Shown: in pieces, positions 10,401 through 19,341 of the stretch
Layout of the letters: each line of letters opens with the position of its first letter
How positions within the stretch are numbered: position 1 is the stretch's first letter
Source of the DNA: Acinetobacter brisouisimilis
GTDB lineage: Bacteria > Pseudomonadota > Gammaproteobacteria > Pseudomonadales > Moraxellaceae
Length of the DNA stretch: 64,000 nt
Reading direction: 5' to 3'
Assembly (NCBI RefSeq): GCF_000368265.1
Contig: NZ_KB851219.1
Location: 755,856 to 819,855 of the forward strand
Translations under genes and position numbers: made by a program
The notes under the pieces: generated by a model
Seen by the model: only the letters and a program-made list of their open reading frames with translations
What the model was told of the DNA's origin: nothing
Databases searched by the model: none

Positions 10401-10964
10401 CAGAGTGGTTCAATGCAAGCGATTGGTTTTAGCTTGTATATGGAAATGCTTGAAAAAGCCACCAAAGCCATTCAGCTCGGTCGAACACCAAACTTTGATG
10501 CGCCGTTGAGTTTGATTGCGGAAATCAATCTGCATATGCCTGCACTCATCCCTGATGATTACTTGGGTGATGTGCATCAGCGGTTATTATTTTACAAACG
10601 CATCAGTAATACCAACAGTCAGGAAAAACTCGACAATATCCGTATGGAGTTGATTGACCGTTTTGGGATTTTACCTGTCGCGGTGAAACAGTTGTTTAGT
10701 GTGCATGAAATTCGGATTCAGGCGGAGCAACTTGGTATTGTTAAAATTGATATAAATAGCAATGGCGGCTATGTTGAGTTTTCGCCTGATACGCCTGTAC
10801 AAGCTATTAGTATTATTCAGATGATGCAGTGCCAGCCAACGTATTTTCGTATGGATGGTGGGCAGCGCCTGAAAATTATGGTGATGCTGGAAGACTATGA
10901 AAAACGTATTCGTTTTATGCAAGATGCCTTGGCACAGCTGATTCGGGAATTACCTGCAAGCTAG
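7494..10964 (+). CDS. mfd: Transcription-repair coupling factor Mfd
   Basis: This DNA translocase of about 1156 aa removes RNA polymerase stalled at lesions and recruits UvrA. The order is: UvrB-like N-terminal module (PDWEILPYDRLSPHQD near 80), the polymerase-interacting CarD-like domain (HIDHGVGRYAG, ~495), an SF2/RecG-like motor with Walker A GDVGFGKT (~640) and DEEH box (IVDEEHRFG, ~740), motif VI QLRGRVGRS (~905), and the TRCF C-terminal domain. The start is uncertain. ATG 7467 is in frame nine codons earlier and neither site has a good ribosome site; I chose 7494 because it follows a TAGTAT -10-like box by a normal leader. A hairpin 10 nt after the stop ends the unit. Confidence 0.95.
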   Translation: MSIFTKEISALKLNQFKQHEKRWVGGLLGSAGALLFKEIAEQFPHLFVLIARNNQHLAQLESELEFYGLKPTIFPDWEILPYDRLSPHQDIVSERLAILANMPQQGILLVSASTFAQRVAPMSWVLGAHFDLKVGQKFDLEQQKKRLIQAGYQLVDTVYDHGEFAVRGSIVDVYASGQEAPIRIDLFDDEIDTLKYFDPETQRTTQTIQQFRILPAKEFPLKEARALFRERYAESFPTANPKKNPIYQDALEGIASSGLEFYLPLFFEKTAMQQESMLSSYFPEQTIVINTDDLDEGLTQFWQDVYRRYEDRRHNVDQPLLSPEDLFLNPQQILEQVNHFRRIVVSVDPIAEKAGAINLATDAPPKLPVDAKLERPFSHVKHYVDAVSYPVLLVAESAGRRETLKDALRSSFGDIPQVDSFQQFLKEQYSIAITNAPLDRGLVIHDHLAVISENQLYEHRVVQRRRKRQQEISEEFLVRSLTELSIGAPVVHIDHGVGRYAGLVNLTIDNQEHEFLQLDYADGAKIYVPVSNLNLISRYSGGDPDLAPLHKLGNDAWNKAKRKALEQIHDVAAELLHIQARRQSKPGFGFELDQGMYMQFASGFAYEETLDQANAIEATLYDMQQAKPMDRLVCGDVGFGKTEVAMRAAFVAVQNSKQVAVLVPTTLLAQQHYESFKDRFADWPIRIEVLSRFGSSKTHQKVIEDMAEGKVDIVIGTHKILQENIQFKDLGLMIVDEEHRFGVRDKERIKALRADVDMLTLTATPIPRTLNMSFSGMRDLSIIATPPARRLAVKTFVQEQTEATIKEAILRELLRGGQVYFLHNEVDTIERTAENLRHLVPEARVAVAHGQMRERELEQVMQQFYHKEYNVLVCSTIVETGIDVPNANTMIIERADKLGLAQLHQLRGRVGRSHHQAYAYLMVPSLKGLKGDAEKRLDAIQRASTLGAGFMLATEDLEIRGAGELLGEKQSGSMQAIGFSLYMEMLEKATKAIQLGRTPNFDAPLSLIAEINLHMPALIPDDYLGDVHQRLLFYKRISNTNSQEKLDNIRMELIDRFGILPVAVKQLFSVHEIRIQAEQLGIVKIDINSNGGYVEFSPDTPVQAISIIQMMQCQPTYFRMDGGQRLKIMVMLEDYEKRIRFMQDALAQLIRELPAS

Positions 10965-10974
10965 TTTTTTGGCG

Positions 10975-11009
10975 GCTCGAATATATCGCCTAATCGCGTA
11001 TATTCGAGC
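10975..11009 (+). terminator. 11-bp hairpin after mfd
   Basis: The arms 10975-10985 and 10999-11009 are exact complements around a 13-nt loop, 10 nt past the mfd stop. The T-run is on the 5' side (TTTTTT at 10965-10970), so termination on the plus strand would be weak. It might also be a regulatory palindrome for the HIT gene. Confidence 0.45.
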
Positions 11010-11095
11010 GATAAAGCACAATCCGTTCATATTCATGTCAGGATGGATATGTTAGTATAAAACCACTTTTCGTTATTTTTACCATTTATAAAGAT

Positions 11096-11530
11096 ATGTT
11101 TAGTTTACATCCGCAACTTGCGCAAGATACTTTTTTGGTTGGTGATTTTCCATTATCAACTTGTCGTTTAATGAACGATATGCAATTCCCTTGGTTAATC
11201 TTGGTTCCTCGTGTACCAGGAATTACCGAACTGTATGAACTTAGCCAAGCCGATCAGGAACAGTTCCTGCGTGAATCAAGCTGGTTATCTAGTCAGTTAT
11301 CACGTGTATTTCGTGCCGATAAAATGAATGTGGCAGCATTGGGTAACATGGTACCGCAACTACATTTTCATCATATTGTACGTTATCAAAATGATGTTGC
11401 TTGGCCAAAACCTGTTTGGGGTTTACCAGCAGTACCGTATAGCAACGATGTATTGGCACATATGCGTCAGACGTTAATGCTGGCACTACGTGGTCAGGGT
11501 GAAATGCCATTTGACTGGCGAATGGACTAA
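11096..11530 (+). CDS. HIT-family nucleotide-binding hydrolase-like protein
   Basis: This 144-aa cytoplasmic protein has the histidine-triad domain around residue 80: MVPQLHFHHIVRYQ. The triad is read as Q-x-H-x-H, with the first histidine replaced by glutamine, which is common in a proteobacterial HIT subgroup. The central H-F-H includes the usual nucleophile position. HIT proteins split nucleoside-phosphoryl bonds, and the substrate here is unknown. No strong ribosome site precedes the ATG. The cyclase gene follows after 40 nt on the same strand, so the two may be co-transcribed. Confidence 0.8.
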   Translation: MFSLHPQLAQDTFLVGDFPLSTCRLMNDMQFPWLILVPRVPGITELYELSQADQEQFLRESSWLSSQLSRVFRADKMNVAALGNMVPQLHFHHIVRYQNDVAWPKPVWGLPAVPYSNDVLAHMRQTLMLALRGQGEMPFDWRMD

Positions 11531-11570
11531 TTCATTTATCCACATAATGTTGCTTAGAGGTGGGGCAAAG

Positions 11571-13049
11571 GTGCCATTTGAGCGGAATGTAAATAATAAG
11601 TTTGTGCTGGAAAGTGTGTATAGATTCATTGCTTATCTCATGCTTTCGTTTGGTGTGTTACTCTACTATTTTCCGATGCCTCTACAATTTCAGCATTATG
11701 TGGTTAGCATTTTTGCAGCTGCTGCTTTTGTTGCAATACTCTGTATATTTACGCTTGCAAAACATAAATTTACCCGCCACCAAATTAAGCAAATTGTTTT
11801 TGTCTTGGACTTGTGTGTCATAGCGGCAGCTTTATCTGCGGTACATTTATCTTTCGTTTTTAGCGGCCTAATACTCGCGTCGTTTTGGTATTTATCAACT
11901 TCATTCAATAAAATTTCTTTTGTTGGCTATAGTCTTGGCTTCCTGTGTGCTGTCATGACTTTTTATGTCAGTGCTTTTTTATTTTTTGGTTTTGAAAACT
12001 ATTTTGAAGATGCCAGTATCTATTTGACTATTTATAGTTTTATCTGCTTCTGTGCCTGCTTTGGCGTAACCAATTATTTTAATAAGAAAGCATTAAAAAA
12101 CCTGATGACAACCAAAGATTATTATCAGGAACAGATGAACCGTTATATTCAGTTTTCCAATCAGCTCAGTCGTTATGCACCGTTGCAGTTATGGCAATCG
12201 ATCATGCGTGGTGATACTCAAGCGAAAATTGATTATAAGCGTAAAAAAATGACTGTGTTTTTTTCAGACGTGATCGGTTTTACTCAACTGGCTGAAAAAC
12301 TGATTCCAGATGATCTGGCATTTGTCTTAAATGATTATTTGAGTCATATGGCTGAAATTGCCAAGCGCTATGAAGGCACCTTAGATAAGTTTATTGGTGA
12401 TGGTATGCTAATTTTCTTTGGTGATCCACAATCGCGAGGCGTAGAGCAAGATGCCAAACATTGTATAGAAATGGCGATTACCATGCGTCAGCAAATGCAT
12501 GTGCTGCGCGAACGCTGGCTAAAAATGGGCTTTCCTGAGCTACACATTCGTATGGGCGTGAGTACTGGTTATTGTCACGTTGGAAATTACGGCTCAGACT
12601 ACCGAATGTCATATACGTTGATCGGTCATGATGTCAACTTGGCAGCACGCTTGCAAGGAGCAGCACATCCAGACGAAATTTTGATTGCTGATGAAACTTA
12701 TCGTTTAGTAAAAGATGAATTTGTTTGCGTTCCGAAAGACCTGATGCAGCTCAAAGGTTTGAGTGAGCCAATAAAAACTTGGCAAGTTATTGATAAATAC
12801 ACAGGAATTCGTTCTGATCTACAACAATGGTTTGACTATGAATACAAAGGTTTTCATTTGTTGTTAAATCTGGATGAAGTGCAGCATTATGAATATCAGC
12901 AGTTGCTTGATGTCTTGGAACAAATGAAAGAGCGGATTCAAACTCAGCATGAATTGACGACAGAGCAGGGAATTGCGCGTTTAGATGCTCGCGATGAAGT
13001 GCAAGATTCGGGCTCAAAGCTCGGTGGCTTTGAGTCCGATAAAGTCTAA
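11571..13049 (+). CDS. Membrane-anchored class III adenylate/guanylate cyclase
   Basis: This protein is about 492 aa. The N-terminal half has about six hydrophobic helices (~18-190) forming a membrane sensor module. A cytoplasmic class III cyclase domain follows (~245-430), with metal-binding FFSDVIGFT, DKFIGDG, the RMGVSTGYCHVGNYGS turn and the YTLIGHDVNLAARLQ substrate/transition-state helix. It should make cAMP (or cGMP) at the inner membrane. I chose GTG 11571 because an AGAGGTGGGG ribosome site lies just before it; ATG 11547 is the alternative. The C-terminal ~90 residues are charged and have no recognised domain. Acinetobacter uses cAMP with a Vfr/Crp-type receptor, but that partner is not in the window. 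Confidence 0.88.
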   Translation: MPFERNVNNKFVLESVYRFIAYLMLSFGVLLYYFPMPLQFQHYVVSIFAAAAFVAILCIFTLAKHKFTRHQIKQIVFVLDLCVIAAALSAVHLSFVFSGLILASFWYLSTSFNKISFVGYSLGFLCAVMTFYVSAFLFFGFENYFEDASIYLTIYSFICFCACFGVTNYFNKKALKNLMTTKDYYQEQMNRYIQFSNQLSRYAPLQLWQSIMRGDTQAKIDYKRKKMTVFFSDVIGFTQLAEKLIPDDLAFVLNDYLSHMAEIAKRYEGTLDKFIGDGMLIFFGDPQSRGVEQDAKHCIEMAITMRQQMHVLRERWLKMGFPELHIRMGVSTGYCHVGNYGSDYRMSYTLIGHDVNLAARLQGAAHPDEILIADETYRLVKDEFVCVPKDLMQLKGLSEPIKTWQVIDKYTGIRSDLQQWFDYEYKGFHLLLNLDEVQHYEYQQLLDVLEQMKERIQTQHELTTEQGIARLDARDEVQDSGSKLGGFESDKV

Positions 13050-13052
13050 GAC

Positions 13053-13391
13053 TTAGTGATTTTCTGATGCATGGTTGATGGTGTACTTTGGAATTTCAAC
13101 TTCCAAGTCCTCATTTTCCACCTTCACCTGACAAGACAAGCGTGAATCAGGCTCTAAGCCCCATGCACGATCAAGCAAGTCAGCTTCAACATCATGCATC
13201 TCTTCTAGGCTGTCAAAACCACGACGAACAATTACATGGCAAGTGGTGCATGCACAAGACATGTCACAAGCATGTTCAATCTTGATACCATTTTTGAGTA
13301 AGCTTTCACATAAATTACTGTGATTTTCGACTTCAAACTCTGCACCTTCAGGGCAAATCTGGGCATGCGGAAGAACTTTAATACGTGGCAT
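13053..13391 (-). CDS. fdx: ISC-type [2Fe-2S] ferredoxin
   Basis: This 112-aa electron carrier serves Fe-S cluster assembly. The adrenodoxin-type ligands are C42, C48, C51 and C87 (CDMSCACTTC, then SRLSCQV), with an extra C46 in the loop, as in other Isc ferredoxins. It lies 8 nt after hscA as the last gene of the isc operon. No iscX frame follows; the next gene is the convergent cyclase, 3 nt away. Confidence 0.95.
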   Translation of the reverse strand: MPRIKVLPHAQICPEGAEFEVENHSNLCESLLKNGIKIEHACDMSCACTTCHVIVRRGFDSLEEMHDVEADLLDRAWGLEPDSRLSCQVKVENEDLEVEIPKYTINHASENH

Positions 13392-13399
13392 ATCTTTAC

Positions 13400-15265
13400 C
13401 TATTCAGAAGTTGAGTTTGACCAGTCATCGAGTTTAGTGCCTTTGAGGGCATGGTCAATGTGACGGTTCATACGTAACGCAGCAAAAGCATCACTGTGAA
13501 CTTTAAGCTGGTTGACAGCTTGCTCAATGGCTTGGAGATCTTGACCTTGTAACTGGTCAGCAACTTTTTGCTGAGCTTGCTGCAATTCGCTGAGCTGAGT
13601 GTCATTGAGTAAGTTGGCATCTGTTTTCAGTGCTTGAGTCAACGCTTCAAGTTCACGTTGCGCTTCCACTTTGGTTTCTTGCAGATGACGAAGCTGTTTA
13701 TCTTCTTCGGCATGTTGGAAACCTTCAAGGAGTAAGCGTTCCATATCGGTATCGGATAAACCGTAAGATGGTTTAATGTCGATATGTGCTTCAACCCCTG
13801 ACGTAGTTTCACGTGCAGAAACAGCCAATAAACCATCAGCATCAACTTGGAATGTCACTTCAATGCGTGCCTGACCTGCAGTCATTGGTGGAATACCACG
13901 CAGCACAAAACGACCTAAAGAACGGCAGTGTTCAACCAGATCACGCTCGCCTTGTACCACATGAATCAGCATGGCACTTTGGCCATCTTGATAGGTAGTA
14001 AATTCTTGACGACGCGCTACAGGAATGGCGGTATTACGTGAAATCAGACGCTCAACCAGTCCGCCCATGGTTTCTAGACCTAAAGACAGAGGTGTAACAT
14101 CGAGCAGTAATGAACCATCTTGGCTATTACCAACCAATTGATTTGCAGTAATCGCTGCGCCAATGGCTACCACTTCATCTGGGTTGATGGTACATAAAGG
14201 CTCTTGCTGGAAAACTTCCGCAACAACTTTCTTTACTGCATATGAACGTGTTGAACCACCGACCAGTACGACATTTTGAATATCGCCGAGTTCAAGTTTG
14301 GCATCACGCAGTACTCGTTTACAGACAGTAATGGTACGCTCAAGCGCCACCTGAATAATTGATTCAAATGTTAGGCGATCTAAAGTGATGACTTGTTCAA
14401 GCAAATGCAATTGAACATGTTCTAACTCAGACAGTTGCTCTTTAGCTTTACGTGCTGTCACCATAAAGTGTGCATGTTCAGCATCATCTAGTTCATCTAG
14501 ATTCAACTGTTTTTTTGCCCATTTTACGATTAAACGGTCGAGGTCATCGCCACCGAGTGCAGTATGTCCGCCTGTTGCCAATACTTCAAACACGCCTTGC
14601 GAGAAGCGCAAAATCGATACGTCAAATGTCCCGCCGCCCAAGTCATAAATGACATAGTTGCGGTCAGTAGATAAGTTGGTTTCCTGATCTAAACCATAGG
14701 CAACCGCTGCGGCTGTTGGTTCATTGAGGAGACGTAAAACATTTAAGCCCGCAAGCTGAGCCGCATCACGCGTTGCTTGGCGCTGTGCTTCATCAAAATA
14801 TGCAGGGACGGTAATCACAGCGCCTGTAATAGGTTGCTGAATACTGTCTTCGGCACGGAGTTTAAGTTGTTTTAAAATATCAGCAGAAATTTCAACAGGT
14901 GTTTTTGGTCCGGCATTGGTTTGGAATGCAGGCATTTCATTGTCTGCGCCAACCAGTTCATACGGATGTTGAAATTTGATATCTGCTTTAGAACGACCCA
15001 TAAAACGTTTGACTGAAACAATGGTGTTTTTAGGATCGCGGGTAACAAATGGTTTGGCTTCCTCACCGTAAGCATTTTGTTCTTTTGCATAATGCACAAT
15101 CGATGGCAATAAAACCCGACCATGTTCATCTTCTAAAACTTTAGCTTGGCCTGAGCGTACAGTGGCAACCAAAGAGTGCGTTGTGCCTAAATCAATACCA
15201 ATCGCAACACGGTGTTCGTGAGGCGCACTTGACTGACCAGGTTCAGCAATTTGCAAGAGAGCCAT
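13400..15265 (-). CDS. hscA: Fe-S cluster assembly Hsp70 chaperone HscA
   Basis: This 621-aa specialised DnaK-like ATPase drives cluster release from IscU. The nucleotide-binding domain has [12 protein letters not shown] (~23-34), the [21 protein letters not shown] segment and [10 protein letters not shown]. The substrate-binding domain follows DVTPLSLG. HscA recognises the LPPVK loop, which is present in the IscU encoded just upstream. Length matches E. coli HscA (616 aa). It is co-transcribed with hscB, 25 nt upstream, and fdx, 8 nt downstream. Confidence 0.96.
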   Translation of the reverse strand: MALLQIAEPGQSSAPHEHRVAIGIDLGTTHSLVATVRSGQAKVLEDEHGRVLLPSIVHYAKEQNAYGEEAKPFVTRDPKNTIVSVKRFMGRSKADIKFQHPYELVGADNEMPAFQTNAGPKTPVEISADILKQLKLRAEDSIQQPITGAVITVPAYFDEAQRQATRDAAQLAGLNVLRLLNEPTAAAVAYGLDQETNLSTDRNYVIYDLGGGTFDVSILRFSQGVFEVLATGGHTALGGDDLDRLIVKWAKKQLNLDELDDAEHAHFMVTARKAKEQLSELEHVQLHLLEQVITLDRLTFESIIQVALERTITVCKRVLRDAKLELGDIQNVVLVGGSTRSYAVKKVVAEVFQQEPLCTINPDEVVAIGAAITANQLVGNSQDGSLLLDVTPLSLGLETMGGLVERLISRNTAIPVARRQEFTTYQDGQSAMLIHVVQGERDLVEHCRSLGRFVLRGIPPMTAGQARIEVTFQVDADGLLAVSARETTSGVEAHIDIKPSYGLSDTDMERLLLEGFQHAEEDKQLRHLQETKVEAQRELEALTQALKTDANLLNDTQLSELQQAQQKVADQLQGQDLQAIEQAVNQLKVHSDAFAALRMNRHIDHALKGTKLDDWSNSTSE

Positions 15266-15290
15266 CTGTTAAAATCCTTGAATATAAAAA

Positions 15291-15806
15291 TTAAAAATCA
15301 TCATCCAGATCATACTGTTCATCATCAAGTAACTGATCTTCAGCTTTATCAATGTCATTCATGACACGCTGGAAGAAGCGTAACTTGCGTACAGTATCGC
15401 GTGCTTCGCCCCAGTCTTCATCATCATAATCGATTTTAAATTCACGAACCAAACTACCAATCCATTGATTCACTTCGTCTTTTAGAGAGTGAAGTTGTTC
15501 TGGATTTTGTGCTTCATCAAGTTGTTCACGAATTTCAAGTGCTGACTGTAAAAATTCAAAATCATGAATCGACTGATCAAGACCATGGTCTTGTTTTTTA
15601 AGCGAAAGCAAATAAGCAGAGCGGCTGTCGACATGAGACAGAACTTTATAGGCTTGATTAATTGCACTCGATTTGATGAGTGCTTGATCTTTATCTTGTG
15701 CTTTGTCAGGGTGATATTGTTGTTGCAATTTTAAAAAGCTATTTTTTAAAGCTGCTAAATCAATATCGAGCGCTACAGGTAATTCGAACAACTCAAAATG
15801 ATTCAT
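15291..15806 (-). CDS. hscB: Fe-S assembly J-domain co-chaperone HscB
   Basis: This 171-aa co-chaperone delivers IscU to HscA and stimulates its ATPase. An N-terminal J-domain carries the HPD motif (QQYHPDKAQD), and a C-terminal three-helix domain binds IscU. The frame continues ten codons upstream to 15836, but MNHFELFELP at 15806 matches the usual HscB start and gives exactly the length of the E. coli protein. The C-terminus is very acidic (QLLDDEQYDLDDDF). Confidence 0.94.
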   Translation of the reverse strand: MNHFELFELPVALDIDLAALKNSFLKLQQQYHPDKAQDKDQALIKSSAINQAYKVLSHVDSRSAYLLSLKKQDHGLDQSIHDFEFLQSALEIREQLDEAQNPEQLHSLKDEVNQWIGSLVREFKIDYDDEDWGEARDTVRKLRFFQRVMNDIDKAEDQLLDDEQYDLDDDF

Positions 15807-15888
15807 GGGGGATAATTTCCACGAGGTAAATGTCAATAAAACAGTGAATTATACACTGTTTTATTGAAAATGAAGGAGAAGGGGAGAA

Positions 15889-16209
15889 TTAAACAGTGAA
15901 AGACTCACCGCAACCACATTCACCTTTTTTGTTTGGGTTATTAAATTCAAAGCCTTCGTTTAGACCATTTTTAACATAGTCCATTTCTAATCCTTCGAGA
16001 TAAACTAAGCTCTTAGGATCAACAAAAACTTTTACGCCAAACTGTTCAAAAATTTGATCATGTGTATCGACTTCATCTACAAATTCGAGTACATACGCTA
16101 AACCTGAACAGCCTGAAGTTTTCACCCCAACGCGAATGCCTTCACCCTTACCACGATTTTTCAGGTAATTGCTAATATGAGTGGCTGCATTTTCAGTTAA
16201 ATGGATCAT
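15889..16209 (-). CDS. iscA: A-type Fe-S carrier IscA
   Basis: This 106-aa cluster or iron carrier has the three invariant cysteines C34 (SGCSG), C98 and C100 (CGCG near the end). It sits between iscU and hscB in the standard order. A single start is clear, with the normal length for the family. Confidence 0.96.
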   Translation of the reverse strand: MIHLTENAATHISNYLKNRGKGEGIRVGVKTSGCSGLAYVLEFVDEVDTHDQIFEQFGVKVFVDPKSLVYLEGLEMDYVKNGLNEGFEFNNPNKKGECGCGESFTV

Positions 16210-16240
16210 GAAAACTCCGTGAATTTATCTTGCCAAACAA

Positions 16241-16627
16241 TTATGCATTTGATTTTTTGCTACGATAATCTTCAATCGCAGCTTTGATCGCGTCTTCTGC
16301 CAATACCGAACAGTGAATCTTTACAGGTGGTAAAGCAAGTTCAGTCGCAATATCAATGTTCTTGATTGCTTGTGCTTCATCAAGTGTTTTACCTTTTAAC
16401 CATTCGGTTACCAGTGAACTTGATGCAATCGCAGAGCCGCAACCATAAGTTTTGAAACGTGCTTCTTCAATTACACCTTCATCGTTCACTTGGATTTGTA
16501 AGCGCATTACGTCGCCACATGCAGGTGCACCGACCATACCTGTACCTACGTTGGTTGCATTTTTGTCAAGTACGCCAACATTACGTGGGTTTTCATAATG
16601 GTCAATGACTTTATCGCTATATGCCAT
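16241..16627 (-). CDS. iscU: Fe-S cluster scaffold IscU
   Basis: This 128-aa scaffold assembles [2Fe-2S] clusters. Ligands C37, C63 and C106, with D39 and H105, are all in place, and the LPPVK HscA-recognition loop is at ~99-103. Length matches E. coli IscU. It follows iscS by 76 nt on the same transcript. Confidence 0.97.
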   Translation of the reverse strand: MAYSDKVIDHYENPRNVGVLDKNATNVGTGMVGAPACGDVMRLQIQVNDEGVIEEARFKTYGCGSAIASSSLVTEWLKGKTLDEAQAIKNIDIATELALPPVKIHCSVLAEDAIKAAIEDYRSKKSNA

Positions 16628-16703
16628 GGTCTTTCTCCGAACCTAGGGGGTCAGCCTGAGTATCCTTAATTTAATATGGGGGTAAAAACATTAATCGCAA
16701 GGA

Positions 16704-17921
16704 TTAATGTTCTGCCCATTCAACTGTTGAAAGGTCGATGCCTTCTTTGTACATATCCCAAAGCGGTGAAAGCTCACGAAGTTTTTCTACAGCAGTTTGA
16801 GTAATGCTAATTACGTGATCAATATCTTCTTCAGTTGTGTATTTACCAAAACTGAAACGGATTGAGCTATGTGCAAGTTCGTCAGACAAACCTAGTGCAC
16901 GTAACACGTAAGATGGTTCTAGTGTTGCAGAAGTACATGCAGAGCCGCTTGAAACAGCAACATCTTTAAGTGCCATCATTAAAGATTCACCTTCAACAAA
17001 GTTAAAGCTGACATTTAAATAGTTGGCAACATTGTATGTTGGGTGACCGTTTAGGAAAACTTGTTCTAAGCTTTGCAAGCCATTCCATAATTTGTCACGC
17101 AGTACACGTAAGCGAGCTTGTTCTGCTTGAAGGTTTTTACCTGCAAGTTCAAATGCTTCGCCCATACCTACGATTTGATGGGTTGCCAGTGTACCAGAAC
17201 GCATACCACGTTCATGACCGCCACCGTGCATTTGTGCTTTTAGGCGAACACGTGGGCTACGGCGTACATAAAGCGCACCAATCCCTTTAGGGCCATAAAT
17301 CTTGTGACCAGAGAAACTCATCAGGTCAACTTTCATTTGACTAAGATCAATTTCAATCTTGCCTGCAGCTTGAGCAGCATCAACATGCAAGAAAGTTTTG
17401 TTGGCGCGAGTCAATTCACCAATTGCAGCAACATCTGTTACCGTACCAATTTCATTGTTCACCATCATGAGGGACACTAAAATCGTATCTGGACGAAGTT
17501 CAGCAGCCACCATTTCAGGTGTAATCAAACCTGTTTGTGGTTGAGGTTCAATATAGGTAATTTCAAAACCTTCTGCTTCGAGCTCACGACAAGTATCTAA
17601 AACCGCTTTATGTTCGATTTTACTGGTAATGATATGTTTGCCTTTAGAAGCGTAGAACTGAGCAACGCCTTTAAGTGCAAGGTTATCCGATTCGGTTGCA
17701 CCAGAAGTCCATACAATCTCACGTGGATCAGCTTTAACAAGATTCGCAACTTGCTCACGTGCATACTCTACTTTTTCTTCTGCTTGCCATCCGTAAGCAT
17801 GTGAGCGCGATGCTGGGTTACCGAAGGTACCATCAAAGGTTAAGCATTCCATCATGCGTTCAGCAACTTGTGGGTCAACTGGAGTTGTTGCTGCGTAGTC
17901 AAGATAAATAGGACGTTTCAT
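16704..17921 (-). CDS. iscS: Cysteine desulfurase IscS
   Basis: This 405-aa PLP enzyme provides persulfide sulfur to IscU and also to the Tus relay encoded at 22.3-23.6 kb. Visible residues: H104, PLP lysine K207 (SGHK) and catalytic C329 in SSGSACTSA, matching E. coli numbering closely. The frame runs further upstream into iscR, but [14 protein letters not shown] at 17921 is the family start and lies one base after the iscR stop codon, so translation is probably coupled. An AGGT ribosome site is present. Confidence 0.97.
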   Translation of the reverse strand: MKRPIYLDYAATTPVDPQVAERMMECLTFDGTFGNPASRSHAYGWQAEEKVEYAREQVANLVKADPREIVWTSGATESDNLALKGVAQFYASKGKHIITSKIEHKAVLDTCRELEAEGFEITYIEPQPQTGLITPEMVAAELRPDTILVSLMMVNNEIGTVTDVAAIGELTRANKTFLHVDAAQAAGKIEIDLSQMKVDLMSFSGHKIYGPKGIGALYVRRSPRVRLKAQMHGGGHERGMRSGTLATHQIVGMGEAFELAGKNLQAEQARLRVLRDKLWNGLQSLEQVFLNGHPTYNVANYLNVSFNFVEGESLMMALKDVAVSSGSACTSATLEPSYVLRALGLSDELAHSSIRFSFGKYTTEEDIDHVISITQTAVEKLRELSPLWDMYKEGIDLSTVEWAEH

Positions 17922-17922
17922 G

Positions 17923-18396
17923 TTAAATACCTGTAACCGATAATAGGTCTGACTCATAAGGTGCTGTATTTTGGCGAATCGAGACAGTTTGAACATTGTC
18001 GCGTGAAATGAGGTCAGCCAAAGAGATTTTTGCTAAATAATCGGCGATATGGTGAGAAAGATCTTGCCATAAGTCGTGAGTTAAGCACATTGCGCCATTT
18101 TGACAATTACCTTTATGGTCGCAACGTGTGGCATCCACTGTTTCATTGACAGCTTCAATAATTTCTAAAATCGTAATTTCATTTGCGCTTCTTGCTAAAT
18201 GGTAACCACCATTTGCACCACGAACGCTAGAAACTAAACCATGACGTTTAAGCTTAGCAAATAACTGCTCGAGATAAGCGACTGAAATTGTTTGGCGTGC
18301 TGCAATTTCTGCAAGTGTGATCGTTTCTTCAGGTGGCTGCAAAGCTAGGTCGAGTAGAGCAGTCACTGCGTAGCGACCGCGAGTGGTTAAACGCAT
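17923..18396 (-). CDS. iscR: Fe-S-responsive Rrf2 regulator IscR
   Basis: This 157-aa winged-helix repressor of the isc operon carries a [2Fe-2S] cluster. Ligands C92, C98, C104 and H107 match the E. coli positions. The recognition helix region lies in [20 protein letters not shown] chose ATG 18396 ([11 protein letters not shown]) over the in-frame GTG four codons earlier because it is the family start. The C-terminal tail is longer and unlike E. coli. A type 1 IscR site overlaps its own promoter, which implies autorepression. Confidence 0.96.
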   Translation of the reverse strand: MRLTTRGRYAVTALLDLALQPPEETITLAEIAARQTISVAYLEQLFAKLKRHGLVSSVRGANGGYHLARSANEITILEIIEAVNETVDATRCDHKGNCQNGAMCLTHDLWQDLSHHIADYLAKISLADLISRDNVQTVSIRQNTAPYESDLLSVTGI

Positions 18397-18411
18397 AATT
18401 CGATACACATG

Positions 18412-18430
18412 TTTAGACTAGATGTCTAAA
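18412..18430. repeat. 7-bp inverted repeat in the iscR leader
   Basis: TTTAGAC (18412-18418) and GTCTAAA (18424-18430) are separated by 5 nt. They lie between the iscR -10 box and the start codon, so they would be near the transcription start. This could be a second regulator site or a leader hairpin. Confidence 0.45.
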
Positions 18431-18458
18431 TTTTATGAATCCTGACTAAAATAGTCAA
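18430..18458 (-). promoter_or_regulatory. isc operon promoter
   Basis: On the minus strand, TTGACT (18453-18458) and TAAAAT (18430-18435) are separated by exactly 17 bp, a good sigma-70 pair 33 nt before the iscR start codon. Confidence 0.82.
18441..18458 (-). promoter_or_regulatory. IscR type 1 binding site
   Basis: Read on the minus strand, TTGACTATTTTAGTCAGG fits every position of the core of the E. coli type 1 consensus (YYGACTRWWWYAGTCRRS). It covers the -35 hexamer, so bound holo-IscR should block polymerase when Fe-S clusters are plentiful. Confidence 0.85.
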
Positions 18459-18511
18459 GTTTTTTTGATAGGAATAAGATAGACGGGATTTAAACGGGTT
18501 AAATGACTGTT

Positions 18512-19159
18512 TTAACCAGCCCAACTATTATATAGCAAAGTACATAAAAGTATGACAATTACCGTAATAAAAAAACTATTTAAGCGGCGTTGCTTTTTTT
18601 CTATGTGACGTAGACGGTTTTTATACTGTTTAACTTCAACCTGTAAGCTATTGATTTTAGAACGTTGATATTCAATTTTTTCTAAAAGTGGTGCAATACG
18701 TTTCTTTGAAGCAACAACTTCGCTGTCAGGTTCTGAGCGAAATAACCATTTTTTCCAGTCAGAAGCGAGTTTAGGAAGTGCGAGTTGGGAGAGTAAATCT
18801 CGAAATGGGTCTTTGAGACTGTCATGCCCGTACATGCGAATTCCACGCACACTTTTTTTATGACCTAAGACTAAAGTTTGGACATAACTAAAGACGGTAC
18901 CGCTAATTTCAAGGTCGACAGGCGAGTCAGGGGCTTGGAGGTCAAACAAAATTCCTTTACGAGTAAAGCGCACATAAAAGTCAACATAGGGAATATAACA
19001 ATTCACTTTGACTGTGAGTTGCTGTTCTATGAATTCTTTTGCATGTAATTGCACTACATCGTCATGTGTAAAAATGAAGCTGTAAAAAGTTTCTAGTGCA
19101 ATCATGCCAAAGTTCAACAATAACTTGGGCTGTTCTTGTGTTTGTTGAGATTCACTCAT
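18512..19159 (-). CDS. SCP2/UbiJ-like protein with coiled coil and C-terminal membrane anchor
   Basis: This 215-aa protein starts MSESQQTQ at 19159, with GAGGAA upstream; a longer frame to 19270 has no support. Residues ~15-125 resemble a sterol-carrier/UbiJ lipid-binding fold, with the pattern VDLEISGTVFSYVQTLVLG followed by GIRMYGHDSLKDPFRDLL and then a DWKKWL end. A coiled coil (~150-190) and one hydrophobic C-terminal helix (FFITVIVILLCTLLY) follow, so it would be tail-anchored in the inner membrane. UbiJ helps gather ubiquinone enzymes, but classical UbiJ lacks such an anchor and sits beside ubiE/ubiB. The role here is an inference. Confidence 0.55.
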   Translation of the reverse strand: MSESQQTQEQPKLLLNFGMIALETFYSFIFTHDDVVQLHAKEFIEQQLTVKVNCYIPYVDFYVRFTRKGILFDLQAPDSPVDLEISGTVFSYVQTLVLGHKKSVRGIRMYGHDSLKDPFRDLLSQLALPKLASDWKKWLFRSEPDSEVVASKKRIAPLLEKIEYQRSKINSLQVEVKQYKNRLRHIEKKQRRLNSFFITVIVILLCTLLYNSWAG

Positions 19160-19341
19160 AAAGTCAAAATTCCTCAATGAAAATCTGAAGATTCCATTGA
19201 TTGTCCTCGAACGATGAAAATGGTCGAAAAAATGAAGTAGTTTTGTAGAACAGTTTGGGGAAATGTTCAAGTCATATCTTTGTTATTATAACGTGATTAT
19301 GCGCAAAGCAGTTGTTGATATACAAAGAGAGGGGGAGCTGC

